A DNA stretch of 9,981 nucleotides from Bacteroidales bacterium (GCA_017478685.1 JAFVDC010000186.1:1-9981), one strand, 5' to 3'. Shown: positions 1-7,154, counted from the first letter of the stretch. Program-made: numbers and translations. The notes: a model not told the origin generated them from the sequence alone.

Positions 1-642
1 CTGGAGGTACTTTCTGTCTCCGGCCATGTGGGAAGGGTCGGCAAAAAACGCCATCTGAGGGTAACGTGTGCGCAGTTCAATGGCAAGTTTCCAGCCGGGG
101 TCGTTCCTGTAAGGGATGGGGGCCGAAGTTGAGAAGCCGCGATGGATGACGCCAAGCTTCCGGAGTCCGGCGCGGTTAAGGCGCTCCAGGGCCCCTACCC
201 AAAGGTCGATGTCCGGATTCACCGGGTTTTTCACAAGGACGGGCATGTCGGTGCCTTCAAGGGCATCGGCAATCTCCTGCATGAGGAATGGGTTGGCGCT
301 TGTGCGGGCCCCAATCCAAACCATGTCCACCCCGTACTTGATACACTCCAGGACATGTTTTTCGCTGGCAACCTCCGTGCACACTTTCATGCCGAATTCC
401 TGCTTCACGCGGCGCATCCACTTGAGGCCGGGAGTCCCCACGCCCTCGAAACTTCCGGGGTGGGTACGCGGCTTCCATATACCTGCGCGGTAAACATGTA
501 TGCCGAAGGCGCTGAGGCCCTCTGCCGTCTTCAGTACCTGTTCTTCAGATTCAGCACTGCAGGGCCCTGCAATGCACATAGGCCTTGGAAGCGTGAAGAA
601 TCCCCACTCTGTTCCGGGGACAATATCCAGTGTCTGGCTCAT
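1..642 (-). CDS. DAHP synthase (probably fused to chorismate mutase), N-terminal 214 residues, partial
   Basis: 3-Deoxy-7-phosphoheptulonate synthase condenses phosphoenolpyruvate and erythrose 4-phosphate, the first step of the shikimate pathway. The reading frame is open from the ATG at 642 to the left edge. Visible family motifs are AGPCS (25-29, metal-binding Cys), KPRT (57-60), GARTSANP (111-118), VKNPVNPD (137-144), HRGF (167-170) and DPSHMAG (202-208), in the order expected of the type I fold shared with KDO8P synthase. In Bacteroidetes this enzyme usually carries a C-terminal type II chorismate mutase domain; that part would lie beyond the window, so the fusion is inferred. The start is fixed by an ATGA overlap with the tyrA stop, which implies translational coupling. 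It is the last visible gene of the frr-pheA-aminotransferase-tyrA operon. The identity of the synthase domain is secure. Confidence 0.93.
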   Translation of the reverse strand, partial: MSQTLDIVPGTEWGFFTLPRPMCIAGPCSAESEEQVLKTAEGLSAFGIHVYRAGIWKPRTHPGSFEGVGTPGLKWMRRVKQEFGMKVCTEVASEKHVLECIKYGVDMVWIGARTSANPFLMQEIADALEGTDMPVLVKNPVNPDIDLWVGALERLNRAGLRKLGVIHRGFSTSAPIPYRNDPGWKLAIELRTRYPQMAFFADPSHMAGDRKYLQ

Positions 643-1574
643 CGAATTATTCTCTTTATGCGGTTGGCGTCTTCTATCAGTTTCCGGAGGGCGTCTTCAT
701 CATAGGAGGCAACGGCGTCACGGAACTGCTTCATCTTTTCTATATAGGTGTCCATCACCTGCAGAACGTTGTCGTGGTTCTGGGTGAGGATGGGAATCCA
801 CATGTCGGCGTTGGACTTAGCAAGGCGCACGGTGGAGGAGAAGCCGCCGGAAGCGAGGTCGAAGATATGCTTCTCGTCCTTTTCCTTGTCAAGCACCGTG
901 AGCGCCAGGGCAAACGAAGTCACATGGGAAATGTGGGACACGTATGCGGTGTGGACATCATGGCTGGAGGAACTCATGAAGATGGGCCTCATGTTGAGGC
1001 AGGCGTAGAGCTCAAGTATGGTCTGCACAGCCCATGGGGCCGATTCCTCCTGGTCGGCGAAAATACACGCCCTGCCATCGAAAAGCCCCGGCTGGGCAGC
1101 CCAGGGGCCGCTGTACTCCGTTCCCGCCATGGGATGCGTGCACACAAACTGCTTCCTTGCCGGATGGTACTTTACGGCGCCACAGATGTGCTCCTTGGTG
1201 GAGCAGACGTCTATGACAATCTTCTTGTCAGGGGCAGAGGCCCCTTCTTCCGCGTCGCTTCGCGACCCTATCCGGGCAAATGCTCCAGAAGGGGCCTCTG
1301 CCCCTGAATGAATGCGGTCAAGGATGGCCGGAAGCATTTTCACGGCGGCGCCAACGGGAACGGCCACCACAATTATGTCGGAGCGGTCCACGCACTCCTC
1401 AACGGAGACCAGTTCATCGGCAAGGCCGATAGTCTTTGCGGCCCCGGCGGCTACGGGATCGGCCTCAACGCCAAGGATTTTTTGGGCAAAGCCCCTGCGC
1501 TTAAGGTCAATTGCCATGGAACCGCCTATAAGGCCCAGGCCGATTATTCCGACCGTAGAATGGATGTTACTCAT
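639..1574 (-). CDS. tyrA: Prephenate dehydrogenase with an in-frame palindromic insert
   Basis: This cytoplasmic enzyme oxidatively decarboxylates prephenate to 4-hydroxyphenylpyruvate with NAD(P)+, on the tyrosine branch. The protein has 311 residues. The N-terminal Rossmann motif GLGLIGGS (12-19) is intact, followed by VVAVPVG (69-75), IDVCSTK (121-127) and the prephenate-site motif HPMAGTE (147-153) with the expected catalytic His147. The C-terminal part is helical, as in the family. Residues about 89-116 (HSGAEAPSG ... EEGASAPD) sit between the helix ending ILDRI and the strand KKIVIDV, where family members normally have a short turn; this stretch is encoded by a perfect inverted repeat and looks like an insertion. 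All core motifs continue on both sides, so the enzyme is probably active. The start is the first ATG after a 64-base gap from the aminotransferase, and the stop overlaps the DAHP synthase start (ATGA). Confidence 0.93.
   Translation of the reverse strand: MSNIHSTVGIIGLGLIGGSMAIDLKRRGFAQKILGVEADPVAAGAAKTIGLADELVSVEECVDRSDIIVVAVPVGAAVKMLPAILDRIHSGAEAPSGAFARIGSRSDAEEGASAPDKKIVIDVCSTKEHICGAVKYHPARKQFVCTHPMAGTEYSGPWAAQPGLFDGRACIFADQEESAPWAVQTILELYACLNMRPIFMSSSSHDVHTAYVSHISHVTSFALALTVLDKEKDEKHIFDLASGGFSSTVRLAKSNADMWIPILTQNHDNVLQVMDTYIEKMKQFRDAVASYDEDALRKLIEDANRIKRIIR
1228..1307. repeat. REPIN-like palindromic element inside tyrA
   Basis: Two 21-base arms, 1228-1248 and 1287-1307, are perfect reverse complements, separated by 38 bases. 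Each arm is itself a small hairpin: GGGGC-AGAG-GCCCC at 1231-1244 and its mirror at 1291-1304. The spacer carries a third hairpin, GTCGC-TTC-GCGAC at 1254-1266. An inverted pair of short hairpins is the layout of REPINs (REP doublets), which are mobilised in trans by RAYT transposases. The element is read through in frame by tyrA without a stop codon. The structure is read directly from the sequence; the mobile origin is inferred, because only one copy of this sequence is in the window. Confidence 0.8.
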
Positions 1575-1588
1575 TTTTAACTACTTAT

Positions 1589-1627
1589 GTAAAACCCTCC
1601 CCCTCAAAGACAAGGGGAGGACTTTAC
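1589..1627. repeat. Intergenic palindrome between aminotransferase and tyrA (possible terminator or repeat)
   Basis: A stem of CCTCCCC (1596-1602) and GGGGAGG (1614-1620) lies between outer complementary pentamers GTAAA (1589-1593) and TTTAC (1623-1627). It fills much of the only real gap in the leftward operon. On the minus strand the stem is followed by GTTTTAC, which gives a weak U-tract of four, so partial intrinsic termination or RNA processing upstream of tyrA is possible. The same shape also fits a dispersed palindromic repeat, as in the two neighbouring genes. Function is not settled by the sequence. Confidence 0.55.
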
Positions 1628-1638
1628 GTATCTTGCTA

Positions 1639-2862
1639 TTAATCAATACTTTGTATTCTACGCAGTGCCTCTTCCAACGTGGGAATGTTGGCGCAAAGCG
1701 AGATCCGGAGGTAATTTGCCCCGTTGCTGCCGAAGATGAAGCCCGGGGTGAGGAACACTCCGGCCTCATAAAGGTATTTGTCTGAAAGCACTGCGGCTGG
1801 AGATGGCCGATCGGAGTCGGCCATGACGTCACTCCCGGCATCCGCGTCATGCCCGGCTTGACCGGGCATCTGAGGCACGCGGCCCCAGACGTAGAGGCCG
1901 CCGGCATTGGCGTCGTAAGTGCAGCCGATGGTATCCATGATGCGGCAGGCAAGTTCCCGACGGCGGCGGTATTCGGCATTGAGGGCCTCATACCAATCGG
2001 GGCCGGCATTGAGGGCGGCCACGGCGGCTTCCTGAATGCCCCTGAACATGCCGGAGTCCATCTGGGACTTCACCTTGAGGACTTCCTTGATGACGGCCGA
2101 GTCTCCAACCAGCATCCCGACGCGCCATCCGGCCATGTTGTGGCTCTTGGAAAGGGAGTTGAGTTCCATGCAGCAGTCCCGTGCGCCGGGAACGGACAGG
2201 ATGGACTGAGGCTCATTGAGGATGAAGCCGTAAGGGTTGTCGTTGACAAGGAGTATTCCGTGGCGGCTTGCAAAGGAAACCAGCCGCTCAAACACGTCCC
2301 GGCGGGCAGGAGCGCCGGTGGGCATGTTGGGATAGTTCACCCACATCAGTTTCACGCCCGTGAGGTCCATGGACTCAAGTTGGTCGAAATCAGGGTACCA
2401 GCCGCCATCCTCCAGAAGGTTGTAGTTCACCACTTCGGCCTCACACATGCGTGTGGCCGAAGTATATGTGGGGTAGCCGGGATTGGGCACCAGCACCTTG
2501 TCTCCCTTGTTGAGAAAGGTGAGGGACAGGAGGAGGATTCCCTCCTTGGAGCCCGTAAGCGGCTGGATTTCAGAGGCGGGATCCAATTCCACGCCGTACC
2601 ATCTGGAGTACCACCCCGCAATTGCGTGCCGAAGTTCCGGGATGCCGATATAACTCTGGTAGCCGTGAGTGGTGGCCTTGCGGGCGCAATCCACCATGGC
2701 CTCGACAGCCTCCCGGGACGGAGCGCCGTCCGGGGACCCGATTCCAAGATTGATTATGGGATTGACGGGACGGGAAGCGTTTATGCGCGCTATCTCCTTG
2801 TTCTTTATGGAGAAGTAATACTCTTTAACGGAAAGAGTCCTGTCTGCTGGATTTATTATCAT
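1639..2862 (-). CDS. Class I/II PLP-dependent aminotransferase (probable aromatic or aspartate type)
   Basis: A fold-type I aminotransferase of 407 residues. Visible motifs are the cofactor-loop NPGYPTY (127-133), NYPNMPTG (176-183), NDNPYG (207-212) with Asp208 for the pyridine nitrogen, the Schiff-base lysine Lys239 in SLSKSHNMAGWR, and Arg386 in YLRISL for the substrate carboxylate. Its place between pheA and tyrA suggests it transaminates phenylpyruvate and 4-hydroxyphenylpyruvate (or prephenate); aspartate or diaminopimelate-type specificity cannot be excluded by sequence alone. Residues about 331-358 (QMPGQAGHDADAG onward) replace a short loop between the strand GLYVWGRVP and the helix LSDKYLYEAG and are encoded by a palindromic element. 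The ATG overlaps the pheA stop by four bases (ATGA), so translation is likely coupled. All catalytic residues are kept, so the gene looks functional despite the insert. Confidence 0.9.
   Translation of the reverse strand: MIINPADRTLSVKEYYFSIKNKEIARINASRPVNPIINLGIGSPDGAPSREAVEAMVDCARKATTHGYQSYIGIPELRHAIAGWYSRWYGVELDPASEIQPLTGSKEGILLLSLTFLNKGDKVLVPNPGYPTYTSATRMCEAEVVNYNLLEDGGWYPDFDQLESMDLTGVKLMWVNYPNMPTGAPARRDVFERLVSFASRHGILLVNDNPYGFILNEPQSILSVPGARDCCMELNSLSKSHNMAGWRVGMLVGDSAVIKEVLKVKSQMDSGMFRGIQEAAVAALNAGPDWYEALNAEYRRRRELACRIMDTIGCTYDANAGGLYVWGRVPQMPGQAGHDADAGSDVMADSDRPSPAAVLSDKYLYEAGVFLTPGFIFGSNGANYLRISLCANIPTLEEALRRIQSID
1802..1870. repeat. REPIN-like double hairpin inside the aminotransferase gene
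   Basis: Two related hairpins face each other. The first has arms ATGGCCGA (1803-1810) and TCGGCCAT (1817-1824); the second has arms ATGCCCGG (1849-1856) and CCGGGCAT (1862-1869). Both are flanked on the inner side by CATGACG (1822-1828) and its complement CGTCATG (1845-1851), so the halves are diverged inverted copies of a GATGsCCGrTC ... CATGACG unit around a 16-base spacer. The reading frame passes through it, encoding the MPGQAGHDA-type peptide. Similar hairpins giving such peptides occur as dispersed repeats in other bacteria (from memory, not searched). Confidence 0.75.
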
Positions 2863-3668
2863 ATTGCGGCTTCATATTCTCCCAGGATCTGAAGGTCTTC
2901 CAGGAGCGGCTTCACCGCCTGGAGAGCCTGGAGATAACGCTGGTAGTTTTGGAATTTAATGTCGGCGTAGAAAAAATACTGCCACTCCCTGCCAGGGATT
3001 GGAAGGGACTGGATGCGCGTGAGGTTCATGTCGTAGAAACTCAGGATGGTGAGGATCTGCGCAAGAGAGCCGGGCTTGTGTGGCAGCGTAAAGCAAAGGA
3101 TTGCCTTGTTTATCTGCTCCCGGGGCACTTCCAGGGCATCATCGATAACCAGAAAACGCGTGAAATTCTGCTTGAAAGTTTCTATTCCGGGGGCAAGGAT
3201 TTCAAGGCCATAGAGACTGGCAGCAAGTTCCCCGGCCACTGCGCCCACTCCCCTTTCACCGCTTTGGGCAAGTTCCGCGGCGCTTTTGGCGGTGTCTTCA
3301 CTCTCCGTAAGGCGTATCCAGGGGGCATTTTTCTCAAACCACGGGCGGGTTTGGTTAATTGCCATGTAGTGAGTACGGACCTCCTTGATATCCTCCAGCT
3401 TTTGCCCTGGAACGGCCATGAGGTTCTGGCCGATACGGATGTAGACTTCGCCCTTTACCGGAAGGCGGGATTCCCGCAGGAGCTCGAAGTTATGAAGCAG
3501 ACCTCCGGAAACAGTGTTCTCTATTGCCATCACAATGGCATCGGCCTTCACCTTGAAAAGGTCCTGGAAGGTGGCGCACTCTACGATGGACACATCACCA
3601 TAAAACAAACGGGCTGCTTGTTCGTGAAAGCAGCCCTTGTATCCCTGTATTGCTACGGATTTAGGCAT
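2859..3668 (-). CDS. pheA: Prephenate dehydratase with ACT domain
   Basis: This enzyme converts prephenate to phenylpyruvate, the committed step to phenylalanine, in the cytoplasm. It has 269 residues with this start and no fused chorismate mutase. The catalytic domain shows IQGYKGCFHEQAA (7-19), AIENTVSGGLLHN (48-60), DTAKSAAELA (125-134) and the hallmark NFTRF (168-172). The C-terminal ACT domain (about 187-265) has PHKPGSLAQIL and TRIQSLPIPG where many enzymes have the GALV and ESRP phenylalanine-binding motifs, so allosteric feedback is likely though the motif is altered. The frame extends 20 codons further upstream to 3728, but that lies inside frr and reads as low-complexity basic residues; the ATG at 3668 overlaps the frr stop by one base (TAATG) and begins exactly at the conserved domain. 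Its stop overlaps the aminotransferase start. Confidence 0.93.
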   Translation of the reverse strand: MPKSVAIQGYKGCFHEQAARLFYGDVSIVECATFQDLFKVKADAIVMAIENTVSGGLLHNFELLRESRLPVKGEVYIRIGQNLMAVPGQKLEDIKEVRTHYMAINQTRPWFEKNAPWIRLTESEDTAKSAAELAQSGERGVGAVAGELAASLYGLEILAPGIETFKQNFTRFLVIDDALEVPREQINKAILCFTLPHKPGSLAQILTILSFYDMNLTRIQSLPIPGREWQYFFYADIKFQNYQRYLQALQAVKPLLEDLQILGEYEAAI

Positions 3669-4234
3669 TAGACGGTAAGGATGTCCTTTTCCTTGGCGGC
3701 GATAACCTCGTCTACCTTCTTCACCCATTTGTCGGTGGCCTTCTGGAGTTCGTCTTCGCCCTCCTTTTCACCGTCCTCGGAGAGGCCGTCGTTCTTCTGG
3801 GCCTTCTTGAGAAGGTCTATGCCGTCACGGCGTGCGTTGCGAATGGTAACCTTTGTGGTTTCTCCCTGGGCCTTTGCCTTCTTGATGAGTTCCTTGCGGC
3901 GCTCTTCAGTGAGCGGGGGAACCATGCAGCGGATGATTTCTCCGTTGTTGGAGGGGGTGAGGCCGACATTTGCGTCCAGGATGGCTTTCTCAATTTTGCC
4001 GATCATGGAGCGCTCCCAGGGCTGGATGGCGATGGTTTTGGCGTCCGGGGTGGTGATGGAAGCCACCTGGTTCAGGGGTGTGGCAGTTCCGTAATAGTCC
4101 ACCATTACGGGATTGAGGATTGCCGGGGAGGCCTTGCCTACACGGTAATTCTTGAGGTCTTCTTCAAGATAATCTACTGCATCCTGCATTTTAACGGACA
4201 TTGCGTCCACAATTTCCTTAGCCTTAGGTAACAT
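3668..4234 (-). CDS. frr: Ribosome recycling factor
   Basis: RRF acts with EF-G to split the post-termination ribosome. The 188-residue length fits the family. Visible signatures are the N-terminal helix with VGKASPAIL (32-40), VDYYGTATPLNQVASI (45-60), DAKTIAIQPWE (64-74), LTPSNNG (92-98), PPLTEERRKEL (106-116) and the conserved RNARRDG stretch (132-138). It covers both the three-helix domain I and the beta domain II inserted within it. It is the first gene of the leftward transcript, about 18 bases downstream of the inferred transcription start. It has no pathway link to the aromatic genes that follow, so the shared transcript probably ties their basal expression to growth rate. The ATG at 4234 gives the exact family N-terminus. 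Confidence 0.97.
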   Translation of the reverse strand: MLPKAKEIVDAMSVKMQDAVDYLEEDLKNYRVGKASPAILNPVMVDYYGTATPLNQVASITTPDAKTIAIQPWERSMIGKIEKAILDANVGLTPSNNGEIIRCMVPPLTEERRKELIKKAKAQGETTKVTIRNARRDGIDLLKKAQKNDGLSEDGEKEGEDELQKATDKWVKKVDEVIAAKEKDILTV

Positions 4235-4258
4235 AACTTTCTCTGGTTGTTAATCATG

Positions 4259-4292
4259 CAAATATACTAATTTTTTTATTTACCTTTGCAAA
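4259..4292 (-). promoter_or_regulatory. Bacteroidetes-type promoter for the frr-aromatic operon
   Basis: Read on the minus strand, a -33 element TTTG (4292-4289) is followed after 22 bases by a perfect TAnnTTTG -7 element, TATATTTG (4266-4259). The spacer is A/T rich. Transcription would begin near 4252, giving a leader of about 18 bases before the frr ATG at 4234. The elements match the consensus used by the primary sigma factor of Bacteroidetes; the spacing is at the upper end of the usual range. Confidence 0.7.
4281..4288 (+). promoter_or_regulatory. -7 element of the promoter for the polyferredoxin-reductase operon
   Basis: TACCTTTG matches the Bacteroidetes TAnnTTTG -7 box and lies 27 bases upstream of the ATG at 4315, giving a leader of about 20 bases. 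No clear TTTG -33 element is seen at 19-22 bases upstream; the region there is the leftward promoter's -7 box. Rightward transcription may therefore be weak or dependent on an activator. Confidence 0.5.
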
Positions 4293-4314
4293 CATAACAC
4301 GATATGCCCATAAC

Positions 4315-5808
4315 ATGTTGAAAAAGATTAGAGTAGGAGTTGCGGCCATATTCTGGGCCGGCATCACTTTGTTATTCCTTGATTTTACCGGTGTGCTCCA
4401 CGGCTACCTTGGATGGATGGCCAAAGTCCAGTTCCTGCCGGCAGTGCTGGCCCTGAATGTCGGTGTCACTCTGGCCCTGGTGCTGCTCACGCTGCTTTTC
4501 GGCCGTGTATATTGCTCTGTCATCTGCCCCCTTGGCATATTCCAGGACGGCATTTCATGGCTTGGCACACATAAGTCAAAGGCCCCGTACAAATGGCACA
4601 AGGAACTGAAGTGGCTGCGCTACGGCGTATGGGTGCTGTTTGTGGCGGCGCTCATTGCCGGGGGAAGCTCCTTTGTGGCGCTCCTTGCCCCCTACAGCGC
4701 TTACGGCCGAATTGTCCAGAACCTCTTCCAGCCCGTATACCTTTTGGGGAACAACCTCCTGGCCGAAATTGCCGAACGCGCCGGAAGTTACACCTTCTAT
4801 ACCAAAGAGGTGTGGATCAGGAGCATCCCCACTTTCATCATCGCAGCTATTACGCTTGTAGTGATTGTGGTACTGTCCTTCAAGGGCGGCCGCACTTATT
4901 GCAATACCATCTGCCCGGTTGGCACCACCCTCAGCTTCTTCTCCCGCTTTGCAATGTTCCGCCCGGTGATTGATGCCGAAAAATGCAAGCACTGCAAGGC
5001 CTGCGAGCACAAGTGCAAGGCACAGTGCATTTCCATAAGCAAGGAGGAGCAGAAGATAGACTACTCCCGCTGCGTAGACTGCTTCAACTGCCTTGACAGC
5101 TGCAAGTTCGGGGCGCTTGAATACAAGTTTGCATGGAAGATGGGAGATTCTTCGGCAAAGCCTCAGAATGACAATAACGACAACGGCCGCCGCGCGTTCA
5201 TGGCCGGAACGGCCGTGGCAATTGGCGCAGCCGCCCTTAAAAGCGTGGAAGCAAAGGCTCAGGAGGCCGCAAAGAAGGTTGACGGCGGCTTCGCGGAAGT
5301 CCTTCCCAAACACGCCCCGGAGCGCGAAATCCCCATTACGCCCCCCGGTTCAAAGAGCGTAAAAGACTTCTACTCCCACTGCACGGCCTGCCAGCTTTGC
5401 GTTGCCGAATGCCCCAACGGAGTTCTTCGGCCATCCACAAAGCCTGAAACCCTCATGCAGCCGGAAATGAGTTTCGACAAAGGATTCTGCCGCCCTGAAT
5501 GCACCAGGTGCTCAGAGGTCTGCCCCACCGGGGCCATCCTCAAGATCACCCGTGAGGAAAAGACGCAGTACCACATTGGAACCGCCCGCGTGAACCTTGA
5601 GGCCTGCCTCAGCGCCACCGGAGAAACCAGCTGCGGAAACTGCGCCCGCAAATGCCCTGTGGGTGCCATAAGCATGGTGGAGCATGACGGAGCAAAGGTC
5701 CCCACTGTCCACGAAGAAATATGCATCGGCTGCGGAGCCTGTGAGCAGTACTGCCCCGTAAGGCCCATAAGCGCAATACTTGTAAACGGTAAATATCAGC
5801 ACGTATGA
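4315..5808 (+). CDS. Membrane polyferredoxin: NapH-like quinol-side domain fused to a NapG-like ferredoxin
   Basis: A 497-residue integral membrane iron-sulfur protein. Residues 1-210 hold about four to five membrane segments (near 7-25, 40-62, 103-125, 172-189) with two CxxxCP motifs, Cys67/Cys71 and Cys196/Cys200, as in NapH/MauN/YccM proteins that pass electrons from the quinone pool. Two CxxCxxCxxxC clusters follow (224-234, 253-263), with Lys in place of the usual Pro. Then comes NGRRAFMAGTAVAIGAAA (290-307), a twin-arginine-like motif with a hydrophobic stretch. The C-terminal part has four more clusters (356-366, 392-403, 431-447, 470-480), the arrangement of NapG-type ferredoxins. Likely role: moving electrons from menaquinol through the membrane to the reductase encoded next, whose start overlaps this stop (ATGA). 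The substrate side and direction of flow are inference. An upstream ATG at 4304 is out of frame and stops at once. Confidence 0.88.
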   Translation: MLKKIRVGVAAIFWAGITLLFLDFTGVLHGYLGWMAKVQFLPAVLALNVGVTLALVLLTLLFGRVYCSVICPLGIFQDGISWLGTHKSKAPYKWHKELKWLRYGVWVLFVAALIAGGSSFVALLAPYSAYGRIVQNLFQPVYLLGNNLLAEIAERAGSYTFYTKEVWIRSIPTFIIAAITLVVIVVLSFKGGRTYCNTICPVGTTLSFFSRFAMFRPVIDAEKCKHCKACEHKCKAQCISISKEEQKIDYSRCVDCFNCLDSCKFGALEYKFAWKMGDSSAKPQNDNNDNGRRAFMAGTAVAIGAAALKSVEAKAQEAAKKVDGGFAEVLPKHAPEREIPITPPGSKSVKDFYSHCTACQLCVAECPNGVLRPSTKPETLMQPEMSFDKGFCRPECTRCSEVCPTGAILKITREEKTQYHIGTARVNLEACLSATGETSCGNCARKCPVGAISMVEHDGAKVPTVHEEICIGCGACEQYCPVRPISAILVNGKYQHV

Positions 5809-7150
5809 ACAGGAGAGATTTTCTGAAAACCGGTGCAGCTGCGGCAGTGGCCGTGTCCTGCGCCCCCAAAGATGCCAGGTCAAAGGCGGGCATGACAAGC
5901 GACGAAGGCCCCGAGGCAATGATTTACCGTGAGAATCCCCGCAACGGAGACCGCGTGTCCCTGCTTGGATTCGGCTGCATGCGCTGGCCCATGATAAAGG
6001 GCCCGGACGGCAAGGACATCATAGACCAGGCCGCCGTAAACGAGATGGTGGATTACGCCATCGCACACGGCGTCAATTACTTCGACACCTCGCCCGCATA
6101 CCTCCAGGGCCTCAGCGAGGATGCCGCCGGAAAGGCCCTCTCAAGGCACCCCCGTGAGAGCTACTACATTGCAACCAAGCTCTCCAACTTCGGGGATTCT
6201 TCGGCCAAAGCATCAATAGAGATGTACAAACGCTCCTTTGAGCAGCTCCGGACATCCTACTTCGACTACTATCTCCTGCATTCCATCGGCCGCGGCAGAA
6301 AGGATGCCTTCAACAAACGCTACGTAGACAACGGCCTGGTGCCCTTCCTCCTCAAAGAAAAAGAGGCCGGCCGAATCCGCAACCTTGGCTTCTCCTTCCA
6401 CGGTGCCAAGCACGAGTTCGACTACTTCATGGAGCTGGAAGACAGCGGCCAGATGCACTGGGACTTCTGCCAGATAGAGATGAACTACGTGGACTGGCGT
6501 CACGCAGACGGCATCCGCAACGTAAACGCCGACTACCTTTACGCGGAACTTTCAAAACGCGGCATCCCCATGATAATCATGGAGCCCCTGCTTGGCGGCC
6601 GCCTGGCCAATGTCCCGGCGGGAATCGCCCGCCAGATGAAGGAAAGGGAGCCTGAAAAGAGCATAGCCTCGTGGGCTTTCCGCTTCTGCGGCACCTACCC
6701 CGACATCCTGTGCATACTCTCCGGCATGACCTCCATGGATCCCCTCCTGGACAACATCAAGACCTTCGGCCACTTCAAGCCCCTCACGGAAGAAGAATTG
6801 GGGTTCATGGAACGCATGGCCGTGGAAATGAAGGAGTACCCCCTTGTCAATTGCACGGACTGCAAATATTGCATGCCATGCCCCTGGGGAATAGACATCC
6901 CCGGAGTGTTCCAGCACTACAACCGCGCCATCACTTCCGGCACCTATGCCCAGAGCCCGGAGCAGAAGGACTATGCAAAACTCAAGAAGGCCTACCTCGT
7001 GAGCTACGACAGGGCCGTTGCATCTGTCCGTCAGGCCAGCCACTGCATCCACTGCAACGAGTGCCTCTCCCACTGCCCCCAAAGCATAGCAATACCGCGC
7101 GAACTTGACAGGATCGCGCGGTACGTTGAAGACCTCAAGCAGGATACCCT

Positions 7151-7154
<4 letters not shown>
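5805..7154 (+). CDS. Tat-exported aldo/keto reductase with C-terminal 2x[4Fe-4S] ferredoxin domain
   Basis: A 449-residue oxidoreductase. The N-terminus MNRRDFLKTG followed by an alanine-rich stretch and AVSC (16-19) is a twin-arginine signal, possibly lipoprotein-like at Cys19. The TIM-barrel aldo/keto reductase domain (about 50-345) keeps the catalytic tetrad: Asp94 (FDTSPAY), Tyr99, Lys125 (ATKLS) and His159 (LLHS). The C-terminus has two ferredoxin motifs, Cys350-353-356-359 (CxxCxxCxxCP) and Cys414-417-420-424. This matches the COG1453-like group of iron-sulfur aldo/keto reductases. Export by Tat fits a protein folded with its cofactor. It follows the membrane polyferredoxin with an ATGA overlap, so the two are probably made together and may exchange electrons in the periplasm. 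The substrate is unknown. Its stop overlaps the convergent peptidase stop. Confidence 0.9.
7093..7123. repeat. 10-base inverted repeat near the end of the reductase gene
   Basis: TACCGCGCGA (7093-7102) and TCGCGCGGTA (7114-7123) are perfect reverse complements around an 11-base loop, 28 bases before the reductase stop codon. No T-run follows on either strand, so it does not look like a standard intrinsic terminator. With no intergenic space between the two convergent genes, it may help end or protect the transcript; it may equally be a by-product of codon choice (IPRELDRIARY). Confidence 0.4.

Noticed and set aside
630..1307. Plus-strand open frame of 225 codons
   Set aside because: Antisense to tyrA, whose motifs are intact; its end coincides with the palindromic insert, but it shows no family signature.
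1228..1307. Palindrome in tyrA as an intrinsic terminator
   Set aside because: It lies within an intact coding frame, and no T-run follows on either strand.
1849..2892. Long plus-strand open frame of 347 codons
   Set aside because: It is antisense to the aminotransferase, which has every catalytic motif; the antisense reading is glycine/valine/histidine-rich with no recognisable motif.
3669..3728. pheA start at 3728
   Set aside because: It would lie 60 bases inside frr, with charged low-complexity residues before the conserved domain; the TAATG junction at 3668 is a better start.
4576..5313. Minus-strand open frame of 245 codons
   Set aside because: Antisense to the cysteine-rich polyferredoxin; its composition is that expected from the reverse of that gene.
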